Shown in pieces: positions 53,422 to 61,687 of a stretch of 64,000 nucleotides of DNA. Position 1 is the first letter of the stretch. Each line of letters begins with the position of its first letter. Location of the stretch: assembly GCF_003014535.1 (NCBI RefSeq), contig NZ_PYGD01000009.1:1-64000 (forward strand), in the 5' to 3' direction. The translations under genes and the position numbers were made by a program. The DNA is from Taibaiella chishuiensis (GTDB lineage: Bacteria; Bacteroidota; Bacteroidia; Chitinophagales; Chitinophagaceae). The notes under the pieces were generated by a model. The model searched no databases, had not been told where the DNA came from, and was given only the letters and a program-made list of their open reading frames with translations.

Positions 53422-55116
53422 ATGAAAAGACGGAATTGGAGCGTAGCCGCGCTCGTTACTTTATTAGCACTGACACCGGCAGCAGATCCGGCAGCACAGA
53501 TCTGGAAAAAGATCCTTCCCGATAAGGACAAAAACGAGAGCGCTAAGAATGACGCGAACGCAGAAGAAGTGATCAAACAATTGCGTGCAGATATCGGTTA
53601 CCTGGCCTCCGACCAACTGGAAGGCCGCCGTACCGGGACAAAAGGAGAAGCGCTGGCGGGTATGTTTATCGAAAAGCGTATGGCCGCCATCGGGCTGGTT
53701 CCTTATGGCGCCTCTTACAGGAGACCTTTTAAATTTGAATGGGGTAAAGAGCTTACACCCGAGATAAGACTCACCATCGGTGGCAAATATGTATCCGTTC
53801 CCGAAGATGCCTTTCCTGTAGGCTTCTCCGGTGCAGGTACCGACGAAAACTATGTATTGCCCGAAAGTAAAGAAGCCAACAGCCCCTGGCTGATTGCCCT
53901 GTACGAAACCCAGCAGGATGCGGAAAACCCGCATTACGATTGGGAGAAAAACGCCTTTGACCGGGCACGGAAAGCGATTGAACGCGGTGCGACCTCGGTT
54001 CTTTTTTACGATAATTTCGGCAGTAAGTATGCCCCCGTATATACCAAACGTACGGATTACGAAAGCCTGGGTGTGCCCGTGCTGGTGCTGGGCAAGAAAG
54101 TATACGACCAGTATGTCAAAGACATGAAGGTGATGCAGCCGGTATACATGAATATCGCGTTCAAAAAGGAATTCCGTACCGGCACCAATATTGTAGGGTA
54201 TATCAATAACAATGCGACGTATACCGCTGTGATCGGTGCGCACTATGATCACCTGGGTTATGGCGAGGATGGCAATTCCCGTTCGGTAGACGGTGTGAAA
54301 AGCATTCATAACGGCGCCGACGATAATGCCAGTGGCGTAGCAGCTATGCTGGCCGTGGCTACCAAGCTCAAACAATCTTCCTACAAAAAATACAATTACC
54401 TGTTTATCGCCTTCTCGGCCGAGGAGCTGGGATTACTCGGCTCCAAAGCTTTTGTAAAGGAAAAAGACTTCCAGAAACAAAAGGCGGCGTATATGCTCAA
54501 TATGGATATGGTAGGCCGCCTGGGCCCCGATCGCAAACTTACCGTGGGCGGTGTGGGTACCTCGCCGGTATGGAACAGCGTAATGGCCGCGGTGCCGTCT
54601 ACGCTCAAGATATCGAGAGACAGTTCCGGCGTAGGCCCTTCGGATCATTCCTCTTTTTACAACGACAGTATCCCGGTCCTGTTCTTCTTTACCGGTACGC
54701 ATACCGATTATCATAAGCCTACCGACGATGCCCAGAAAATCAATTATTCCGGTACGAAAGACGTGGTTAATTACGTTTATAGTATAATAGGCGGCATGGA
54801 AAAACAGCCTGCGCCTTTGTTCAGCACCACGAAGAACAGCAGTATGGGCAGCCGTACGGCCTTTAAGGTAACCCTGGGTATTATGCCCGACTACAGCTAC
54901 CAGGAGATCGGCGTACGCGTGGATGGTGTGATCGACGATAAGCCCGCCGCCAAGGCCGGTTTGAAGCAGGGCGATATCATACTGCAGCTGGGCGATAAAA
55001 AGATAAATGGTATGCAGACCTATATGGAAGCCCTGGGTACCTTTAAGCCGGGCGACAAGGCCGATGTAAAGGTAAAAAGAGGGCCTACGGTGCAGGAATT
55101 CAAACTGGTGTTTTAA
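53422..55116 (+). CDS. Secreted M28 aminopeptidase with PDZ domain
   Basis: I start at 53422 (MKRRNWSVAALVTLLALTPA, signal peptide; 564 residues), although the frame is open from 53371 and another ATG lies at 53416. Zinc ligands of peptidase family M28 are all visible: GAHYDHLGYG, GADDNASGVAAML, FSAEELGLLGS, NMDMVGR and PSDHSSF. A PA-like insert sits before the catalytic core, and a PDZ domain ends the protein (about 470-560; VDGVIDDKPAAKAGLKQGDI). It probably trims peptides in the periplasm or at the surface. Confidence 0.93.
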   Translation: MKRRNWSVAALVTLLALTPAADPAAQIWKKILPDKDKNESAKNDANAEEVIKQLRADIGYLASDQLEGRRTGTKGEALAGMFIEKRMAAIGLVPYGASYRRPFKFEWGKELTPEIRLTIGGKYVSVPEDAFPVGFSGAGTDENYVLPESKEANSPWLIALYETQQDAENPHYDWEKNAFDRARKAIERGATSVLFYDNFGSKYAPVYTKRTDYESLGVPVLVLGKKVYDQYVKDMKVMQPVYMNIAFKKEFRTGTNIVGYINNNATYTAVIGAHYDHLGYGEDGNSRSVDGVKSIHNGADDNASGVAAMLAVATKLKQSSYKKYNYLFIAFSAEELGLLGSKAFVKEKDFQKQKAAYMLNMDMVGRLGPDRKLTVGGVGTSPVWNSVMAAVPSTLKISRDSSGVGPSDHSSFYNDSIPVLFFFTGTHTDYHKPTDDAQKINYSGTKDVVNYVYSIIGGMEKQPAPLFSTTKNSSMGSRTAFKVTLGIMPDYSYQEIGVRVDGVIDDKPAAKAGLKQGDIILQLGDKKINGMQTYMEALGTFKPGDKADVKVKRGPTVQEFKLVF

Positions 55117-55241
55117 CCTGTACCGTAAAAGGAATGATCCCTGCTTGAGCGCCCGGGCAACCGGTTCCGGACGCTACCGGGTTTTGGTTTTTACCGCCGT
55201 TTGGCGTATTTTAGTGATGAATAACAGGGGTAGTTTTTGAT

Positions 55242-56117
55242 ATGCGTGTGAATAAAAAGATACAGGCTTTATTGCATCTGGTGGATGACCCGGACCAGGA
55301 AGTGTTTACGACCGTAGCCGACCAGTTGTTGCGCTACGGCACCGAAATTATTCCGAACCTGGAGCAGCTTTGGGAAGTGACGGAAGATGAATCGGTGCAA
55401 TACCGTATTGAAAATCTTATTCACCGGGCGCTCTTTACCGATTTACAGGCCGAGTTCGTAGCCTGGAACAACGAGCCCAATCCCAACCTGTTTAAGGGAG
55501 CGATGCTTGTTGCCAAATACCGCTATCCCGAAATGAATACCACCGCGCTGCTCTCCCAGTTTGAGCAGATAAGGCGTAATGTATGGCTGGAACTGAACCA
55601 GTACCTGACGCCGCTCGAACAGATCAATGTGGTGAACAGTATCCTGTACAATTATTATAAATTGCAGGGCCACGAGATCACCGAGCGGGACCCTAACCTC
55701 TTCTTCATTAACCATGCGCTCGAAAGCAAGCAGGGCAACGCCTTTTCGCTTGGCGTTATCTTCCTGGCGCTTTGCGAGCTGCTCGATATTCCCATCTTTG
55801 CGGTAGCGCTGCCGCGGCAGTTTGTGCTGGCTTATTTCGATAGCCAGTACCACTTCTTCAGTCCCGACGACGAACCGTTACAAACCATCCAGTTTTATAT
55901 CGACCCGGTAAACGGTATGGTATATACCCAGAACGATGTGGATGTATACCTGAAGAAAATCAAAGCCGGGCACGACGATAAATACTTCCAGCCATTGAGC
56001 AACCGCGAGATCATTGCGCGTATGCTGGAGGAGCTTGCGCTTACCTACGAATACAGCAACGAACCGGATAAGTCGGACGAGCTGCACCAGCTTATCGCCG
56101 TGCTTAAACCGGAGTAA
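55242..56117 (+). CDS. SirB1-like transglutaminase-family protein
   Basis: The 291-residue soluble protein starts with a helical repeat-like section (about 1-90). The central part is of the Transglut_core2/SirB1 kind: INHALESKQGNAFSLGVIFL and ALPRQFVLAYFD correspond to the RxGNP-hSL and lPgHFllr motifs. It has no Cys in the usual catalytic position, as in most SirB1 proteins, so enzymatic activity is doubtful. Function unknown. It stands alone. Confidence 0.8.
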   Translation: MRVNKKIQALLHLVDDPDQEVFTTVADQLLRYGTEIIPNLEQLWEVTEDESVQYRIENLIHRALFTDLQAEFVAWNNEPNPNLFKGAMLVAKYRYPEMNTTALLSQFEQIRRNVWLELNQYLTPLEQINVVNSILYNYYKLQGHEITERDPNLFFINHALESKQGNAFSLGVIFLALCELLDIPIFAVALPRQFVLAYFDSQYHFFSPDDEPLQTIQFYIDPVNGMVYTQNDVDVYLKKIKAGHDDKYFQPLSNREIIARMLEELALTYEYSNEPDKSDELHQLIAVLKPE

Positions 56118-56226
56118 GGCAGGCGCGGAAAATATTTTTATTACGCCTTGTATGCCTTTATGGATAAGGGTTTTAGCGTGTCTTGCTCCTGTTGCGGTAA
56201 TAAATATTTAAGAAGTTTTTTCTTTC

Positions 56227-56259
56227 CTTGCGTATTCTGATAAATATTCCCTACCTTTG
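56227..56259 (+). promoter_or_regulatory. Promoter of the SRP RNA
   Basis: CTTG (56227-56230) lies 21 nt before TACCTTTG (56252-56259), the same spacing as for both tRNA promoters in this window. The -7 box ends 4 bp before the helix of the RNA. Confidence 0.75.
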
Positions 56260-56263
56260 CACC

Positions 56264-56357
56264 GGCAAGTCTTATACGACCAGCTCCTGCTGAACCTCCC
56301 CAGGGCAGGAATGCAGCAAGGATAGGCGGTTGAGCGGTGCGATATAAGTAACTTGCC
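56264..56357 (+). ncRNA. ffs: Signal recognition particle RNA (small bacterial type)
   Basis: The terminal helix pairs GGCAAGT (56264-56270) with ACTTGCC (56351-56357), and CTTATA pairs with TATAAG further in. The apical domain has CCTCCCCAGGGCAGGAATG followed by CAGCAAGG, the region that binds Ffh and matches the Bacteroidota form of small SRP RNA. A T-run starts right after the helix and serves as terminator. Exact ends may differ by a few bases. Confidence 0.9.
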
Positions 56358-56600
56358 ACTTTTTTATTTCAGCCAATATTGTACGTTTCAGGTTTTAATG
56401 AACGCTCTTCAGATGGAACCCCTCTTATTCCAACCGCTTACTTCGGGCACAATATCCGGCGCTTTTTTATCCCCATTCTTCGCGAAATTTTCCTTTTTTA
56501 TAAAACACCCGATCATTTTACGCCGGCGTAAACAAAGCCTTGTGTAAAAGGGTAAACTTATTGGATCGCTCAATTAAAAAAATCTAAATCTGCAATAAAT

Positions 56601-57251
56601 ATGAAATTCTTCATTGATACAGCAAACCTGGCCCAGATTAAGGAAGCAGCCGATTTCGGCATTCTCGACGGTGTTACCACCAATCCTTCCCTGATGGCTA
56701 AAGAAGGTATTAAAGGCCAGGACGCCATTTTGCAACACTATAAAGATATCTGTGCTATTGTAGATGGCCCGGTAAGTGCTGAAGTAATCTCTACCGACTT
56801 TAAAGGTATGGTGGAAGAAGGTCTGAAACTGGCTGAACTGCACGAAAACATCGTGGTAAAGGTACCGATGATCAAAGACGGTATCAAAGCGATCAAATAT
56901 TTTTCAGACAACGAGATCAAAACCAACTGTACCCTCGTATTCTCTGCCGGCCAGGCTATCCTTGCCGCTAAAGCAGGCGCTACTATGGTATCTCCCTTTA
57001 TCGGCCGTATCGACGACGGTAGCTGGGACGGTGTACAACTGATCGAGCAAATCGTAAACATCTACAACGCGCAGGGCTTTATGACGGAAGTGCTGGCAGC
57101 CTCTATCCGTAACCCTTTGCACATCGTACGTTGTGCCGAAGTGGGCGCCGATATCTGTACCTGCCCGCTCAGCTCTATCCTCGGCCTGCTGAACCATCCG
57201 CTTACGGATATCGGCCTGGCTAAGTTCCTGGAAGATGCTAAAAACCTGTAA
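56601..57251 (+). CDS. fsa: Transaldolase-family protein (fructose-6-phosphate aldolase-like)
   Basis: This 216-residue TIM-barrel enzyme is of the short transaldolase/FSA subgroup. Motifs: MKFFIDTANLAQIKEA at the start, GVTTNPSLMAKEG, the Schiff-base Lys in NIVVKVPM (about residue 84), CTLVFSAGQAILAAKAG and SPFIGRIDD. It may act as transaldolase or as fructose-6-phosphate aldolase; the sequence alone cannot separate the two. It ends in its own terminator. Confidence 0.93.
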   Translation: MKFFIDTANLAQIKEAADFGILDGVTTNPSLMAKEGIKGQDAILQHYKDICAIVDGPVSAEVISTDFKGMVEEGLKLAELHENIVVKVPMIKDGIKAIKYFSDNEIKTNCTLVFSAGQAILAAKAGATMVSPFIGRIDDGSWDGVQLIEQIVNIYNAQGFMTEVLAASIRNPLHIVRCAEVGADICTCPLSSILGLLNHPLTDIGLAKFLEDAKNL

Positions 57252-57300
57252 GTATAACCGGAGAACAATATTGCTTTTCCAATGTTATTTCAAGTAAATT

Positions 57301-57328
57301 TGCGTATCCTGCACCAGCCGGGTACGCA
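57301..57328 (+). terminator. Terminator after fsa
   Basis: A 9-bp stem TGCGTATCC/GGGTACGCA (one G-T pair) with a 10-nt loop and a following T-run. Confidence 0.75.
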
Positions 57329-57391
57329 TTTTTTATTGGACACCACCGGTAAACCCTGAAGCAAAACTTAAAAAAACTTGCATTTTACAAC

Positions 57392-58171
57392 ATGATAGAA
57401 TTAAAGAATGTACGGAAGAGCTTTGGCGATAAAACGGTATTGCAGGATGTAAACTTTACGATGAACGCCGGGCAGACCAACCTGATTATCGGTACCAGCG
57501 GCAGCGGCAAAACCGTGCTGATGAAATGCATGATCGGCCTGTTTCAACCCGACGAAGGCCAGATCCTTTACGAAGGCCAGGACCTTACCAAAATCGATGA
57601 AAAAGAGAAAAAGGAACTGCGCCAGCAGATCGGGATGCTCTTCCAGGGCTCGGCCCTCTTCGATAGTAAGACCGTGCAGGAAAATGTAATGTTCCCGCTC
57701 GATATGTTTACCCGTAAGAAATACCGGGAAAAACTGAGCCGTGTTAATGAAGTGCTGGACCGTGTGAACCTGAAAGATGCCAACCGTAAATTCCCGGCCG
57801 AGATCAGCGGGGGTATGAAGAAAAGGGTAGCCCTGGCGAGGGCCCTGGTACTGAATCCCAAGTACCTGTTCTGCGATGAGCCCAACTCGGGCCTGGATCC
57901 GCAAACCTCGCTGGTGATCGATCAACTGATCAGTGAACTGACCAAGGAGTATAATATTACTACGGTGATTAATACCCACGATATGAATACCGTAATGGAA
58001 AGCGGCGATCATATTGTATACATGCACCAGGGTAAGAAGCAATGGGAAGGTTCGAATAAGGATATCATCTTCAGCAAAGACAAATTGCTCAACGACTTTA
58101 TTTTTGCTTCCGAGTTCCTGAGGGATGCCAAGCAGAAGCGGATGGAAGAAATGGAACGCGAATCCAAATAA
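57392..58171 (+). CDS. MlaF-like ABC transporter ATPase
   Basis: This 259-residue ATP-binding subunit starts [20 protein letters not shown]. Walker A is GTSGSGKT (about 37-44), the Q-loop region [12 protein letters not shown] is distinctive of the MlaF phospholipid/toluene-tolerance group, the signature is [14 protein letters not shown] and Walker [13 protein letters not shown]. It would energise lipid transport between membranes. Its usual partners (MlaE permease and MlaD) are not next to it: the previous gene is fsa and the next is a VF530 protein. Confidence 0.92.
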   Translation: MIELKNVRKSFGDKTVLQDVNFTMNAGQTNLIIGTSGSGKTVLMKCMIGLFQPDEGQILYEGQDLTKIDEKEKKELRQQIGMLFQGSALFDSKTVQENVMFPLDMFTRKKYREKLSRVNEVLDRVNLKDANRKFPAEISGGMKKRVALARALVLNPKYLFCDEPNSGLDPQTSLVIDQLISELTKEYNITTVINTHDMNTVMESGDHIVYMHQGKKQWEGSNKDIIFSKDKLLNDFIFASEFLRDAKQKRMEEMERESK

Positions 58172-58187
58172 ACATCGTATAGCTTTT

Positions 58188-58427
58188 ATGCCCGAACCGA
58201 TTCAAAAAAACAACCCCTTACACGGAAAGACCCTGGAGACGATACTCCGGGAACTGCTGGACTATTATGGAGGCTGGGAGCAGCTGGGCCGTAATATCCG
58301 GATCAAGTGCTTCAATATCGATCCCAGTATTTCCTCCAGTCTTAAATTCCTGCGTAAAACGCCCTGGGCGCGTAAGCAGGTCGAAGACCTGTATCTCTCT
58401 ATTGCCGACTATACCCATGATACTTAG
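58188..58427 (+). CDS. VF530-family small protein
   Basis: This 79-residue protein starts at the ATG at 58188, 17 bp after the ATPase stop; the frame is open further back into the ATPase gene, but only this start fits the family. [40 protein letters not shown] and the Trp-Ala-Arg end are typical of the VF530 (DUF2132) family, whose solved member binds DNA. Role in this organism unknown. Confidence 0.9.
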   Translation: MPEPIQKNNPLHGKTLETILRELLDYYGGWEQLGRNIRIKCFNIDPSISSSLKFLRKTPWARKQVEDLYLSIADYTHDT

Positions 58428-58575
58428 GTATTGCCTCCTGTCTTGGTTCCTCAAGGGGGCCGATGCCTGCCAGGGTAAATCTTGATCTTAATCAGGATTA
58501 TTTAACTTGAAATGCGGTGTGGATTACGGAAATTTGTAAGGCTCATTTTTCCTGTTTTAAACCCAAGCTTTATTT

Positions 58576-59157
58576 ATGGCACAGAAAAAGATCTTATTCC
58601 TGACCGGCGACTATGCCGAAGATTACGAAACCATGGTTCCTTTCCAGATGTTGCTGATGGTAGGGCACGAAGTACATGCCGTATGCCCGGATAAGAAAAA
58701 AGGAGACAAAGTATTTACCGCCATACACGACTTCGAAGGCGCCCAGACCTATAGTGAAAAGCCAGGCCATATGTTTGCGCTCAACTATAATTTCGACGAG
58801 GTAGATCCGGCCAACTACGATGGTCTTTACATTGCAGGTGGCCGTGCGCCCGAATACCTGCGGCTTAACGATAAGATATTGGAAATAGCCCGGCACTTTG
58901 CAACGGCCAATAAGCCCCTGGCGGCTGTATGTCATGGTATCCAGATCCTGACGGCTGCCGGTGTGGTAAAAGATAAAAAGCTTACGGCATATTATGCGGT
59001 AGCGCCCGAAGTAACCGCAGCCGGCGGTACCTTCGTTAATGTGCCTGCCGACCAGGCCGTAACTGATGGTAACCTGACCACTTCGCCTGCATGGCCCGGG
59101 CATCCTGCACTCATCGCCTCTTTCCTGCAGCTGCTGGGTACAAAGATTGAACCCTGA
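58576..59157 (+). CDS. DJ-1/PfpI-family protein
   Basis: The 193-residue protein has the glutamine-amidotransferase-like fold: [20 protein letters not shown] at the start with conserved Glu, [15 protein letters not shown], and the nucleophile elbow AVCHGIQIL (Cys about 116) with following His. The family contains proteases, deglycases and holding chaperones. Which one applies here cannot be told. Separate transcription unit with a terminator after it. Confidence 0.9.
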   Translation: MAQKKILFLTGDYAEDYETMVPFQMLLMVGHEVHAVCPDKKKGDKVFTAIHDFEGAQTYSEKPGHMFALNYNFDEVDPANYDGLYIAGGRAPEYLRLNDKILEIARHFATANKPLAAVCHGIQILTAAGVVKDKKLTAYYAVAPEVTAAGGTFVNVPADQAVTDGNLTTSPAWPGHPALIASFLQLLGTKIEP

Positions 59158-59244
59158 TAAGGCTTTCGGTGATCACTGCGATTAAACAAGATGATCCTGC
59201 AGCGCTGCCGCTGCCATGATCAATACTTCCCTGATAGCATAACT

Positions 59245-59273
59245 AAGGGCACATGTTCAAAACATGTGCCCTT
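59245..59273. terminator. Bidirectional terminator after the DJ-1 gene
   Basis: A perfect 13-bp stem AAGGGCACATGTT/AACATGTGCCCTT around CAA, with TTTTAT after it. It serves the convergent genes at 58576 and 59325. Confidence 0.85.
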
Positions 59274-59324
59274 TTATGTTTAGGTCAACTTAAGGTCATC
59301 TTAGATCGCCATCATGGAACCGTA

Positions 59325-61259
59325 TTATTGTTTGCTGATCTTGATCGTTTGGCAACGGCTATCGTCCTGGTAGCGGGCAAAATACAAGCCGCCGGGCAGG
59401 GCACTCATGTCGACTGCTGTTTCGCTGCCGGTAACAGGTTGTGTCTTTAATGTTTTACCGGTCAGGTCTATAACCGACAGGCTTGCACCCGGCTTTTGTT
59501 CTCCCTGGATCATGATCATCAACCGGTCTTTTACCGGGTTGGGCGCGGCCGTAAGCATAAAGGAGGCTGCATTACCGGGAGCCAGCTGTATGGTGTTGGA
59601 GGTGGTTGTCCTGCCATCTATATCCGTTTGTTGCAGCCGGTAATAAGCTGTGGCCACCAGGGCTTCTGGGTCGCTGAACACATAGTTTAGGGCTTGCGTA
59701 CTGTTGCCCTGTGCGGCATTGCTTTTTACCCAGCCCGCATTGTGGAAATCTTTTCCATCGGCAGAACGCTGTACCACAAAGCCTTTATTGTTTTGTTCGG
59801 TAAAGGTACTCCAGGTCAGGAAAGCCCTGCCGTTCCTGGTAGTGCCGGAAAGTTTGCCGCCGGTTACAGGTAGTACTGTACCGCCAAATGTGATATCGAA
59901 TGTGCCTGCACCATCACCGAAGTAGTCATATACCCTCAGATAATAAGTAGTGTTGGCGGTAACCGGCACGGTCCAGGGGAAACCGTAATCTATACAATCT
60001 ATACTACTCAGGGCGCCACAGGAACCGCTGAAAATTTCCGCTACCGCGTCTACATTCAACTCATTGATGTCAATGATCATATCGCCGGTCGCCGCAGGAG
60101 TAAACGTAAACCAAACGTCATTAGGCTGGCTACTAGAGCTACAACTGTTTTGCGGCATACTTGAGGTGGCATCGGTATTGTCGCCGGTTATTACCGTATT
60201 AGCGCCCATAACCGGGATGGCCCCTGCACATTCATCGTTGGCCGGAGGTGGGGGGGCCATGCCGACACAAACTTCAAAACCGATATTGTTTTCTATCCAG
60301 TAGAAGTTGTTATCGTATCCTGCACCACTCGTTACCCGGATATAATAAGTCTGGCCTATGGTGAGTCCGCCTGCGGTCAGGTTTTTAGAGGATGGGGCAC
60401 TTCCGGGTTCCTGGGCATTATCACATGCCATTTCTGTTAAACTGCCGCAGTTGCCGCTATAAACAGTCAAAAAATAGTCGTAATAAAAAGCATTAGGGTT
60501 ATTGGGGAGTACATTGCTTAACTGGACCCTGTGCGTTGTGGCGGTTGCTGTAAAACTATACCATACGTCGTTCGCCACGCCAAAGTAACAGGATGGTGTT
60601 GGGTAGGATGTGGTCGCATTAAGTGTTGAACCTGCAACCGGCGCAGTACAGGCCAGGTCGTTGGACGGGACAAGAGTAATGGCACCGTTACATGCATCAT
60701 TTGCCGGAGGAGGAGGAGGGGTACTGACACATACTTCAAAAGCGATCATGTTGCTGACGGCGTTGTAGTTGATATCATACCCGTTACCGCCCGCCACCTG
60801 GATATAGTAAGTCTGGCCTATGGAGAGCCCGCTTATGGCTAGGTTACCAGCAGAGGGGGAACTTGCCGGTTTATAGAAACTACTACATGCCATTTCTGCT
60901 AAACCCGTACAGTTGCCACTGTAAATCGTTAAAAAATAATAATAATTAAAGACATCGGGGTTATTGGTGTGTACATTACTCAACTGGATTTTATGCGTTG
61001 TGGCTGTTGCTGTAAAGCTGTACCATACGTCGTTAGATGCCCCAAAGGAACAGGATGGGGTATGGGCGGACATAGTAGCATTAAGCTCCGAACCGGTAAC
61101 AGTGGCCGTACAGGTTGCGCCACTGGCCGGGATAAGCGTAATTGCGCCGCCGCATTCATCATTAGCGGGCGCCTGGGCCATGGCGCTGCCTGCCCATAAC
61201 TGGAGGCCGAGCAGGAGAATAATAGCTTTCCAGGCTTTGGTGGTGTACATTTTCTTCAT
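59325..61259 (-). CDS. Secreted multidomain protein with type IX sorting domain
   Basis: The protein has 644 residues and a signal peptide (about 1-28, ending AMAQ). Three tandem modules of about 150 residues each start ANDECGGAI, ANDACNGAI and ANDECAGAI and share NDVWYSFTATATTH and SGNC motifs; they resemble the pre-peptidase C-terminal-like jelly-roll repeat common in Bacteroidota exoproteins. A type A type IX sorting domain closes it (about 570-644; AAPNPVKDRLMI to KTIKISKQ). It is likely a surface adhesin or binding protein. No catalytic domain is present. Confidence 0.85.
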   Translation of the reverse strand: MKKMYTTKAWKAIILLLGLQLWAGSAMAQAPANDECGGAITLIPASGATCTATVTGSELNATMSAHTPSCSFGASNDVWYSFTATATTHKIQLSNVHTNNPDVFNYYYFLTIYSGNCTGLAEMACSSFYKPASSPSAGNLAISGLSIGQTYYIQVAGGNGYDINYNAVSNMIAFEVCVSTPPPPPANDACNGAITLVPSNDLACTAPVAGSTLNATTSYPTPSCYFGVANDVWYSFTATATTHRVQLSNVLPNNPNAFYYDYFLTVYSGNCGSLTEMACDNAQEPGSAPSSKNLTAGGLTIGQTYYIRVTSGAGYDNNFYWIENNIGFEVCVGMAPPPPANDECAGAIPVMGANTVITGDNTDATSSMPQNSCSSSSQPNDVWFTFTPAATGDMIIDINELNVDAVAEIFSGSCGALSSIDCIDYGFPWTVPVTANTTYYLRVYDYFGDGAGTFDITFGGTVLPVTGGKLSGTTRNGRAFLTWSTFTEQNNKGFVVQRSADGKDFHNAGWVKSNAAQGNSTQALNYVFSDPEALVATAYYRLQQTDIDGRTTTSNTIQLAPGNAASFMLTAAPNPVKDRLMIMIQGEQKPGASLSVIDLTGKTLKTQPVTGSETAVDMSALPGGLYFARYQDDSRCQTIKISKQ

Positions 61260-61687
61260 ATCGTTAAGATTTTATGCCTACTCTGAATAAGTTTTCGGCT
61301 TCCCTTGGGTCTGCATATTGCTGAAAGACTGTAATGAAAATAATACAACCGGCTTTTTTCTATTGTTAATTTATATAAATAAAAAATATTTAATGTTTTT
61401 AACTTTCCATTTTAACACAATCAATGAGGTACGGCCAGGTATGTTTGTCTGATTGGCGGATGGTATGGGTTTTATGAAGTTATTACTTGGGGGAGTAATG
61501 GGATCATTTGTTCAGGCAGGATATCATAAATACGCTATGGCGCGCAGGTGAAACCGTTCCAATGTTTGGACCATGTGAAGGCCTGCTGGCACTGCTTATA
61601 CGCTGACGGTCATGTTGTAAGTTGTAAGACGGATAAAAAAAAGACCTCCAATTTGGAGGTCTTTTCTGTAACAAAAGGTAAGCATGT
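61260..61687. other. Gene-free spacer
   Basis: These 428 bp have no gene. They hold the promoter region of the minus-strand gene at 59325 and one terminator-like hairpin at 61639-61665, on the 3' side of the next minus-strand gene. A 67-codon frame on the plus strand runs through that hairpin and is not credible. Confidence 0.7.
61639..61665. terminator. Terminator of the SprB-repeat gene
   Basis: A perfect 11-bp stem AAAAGACCTCC/GGAGGTCTTTT with a 5-nt loop, 22 bp past the stop of the minus-strand gene. Confidence 0.85.
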
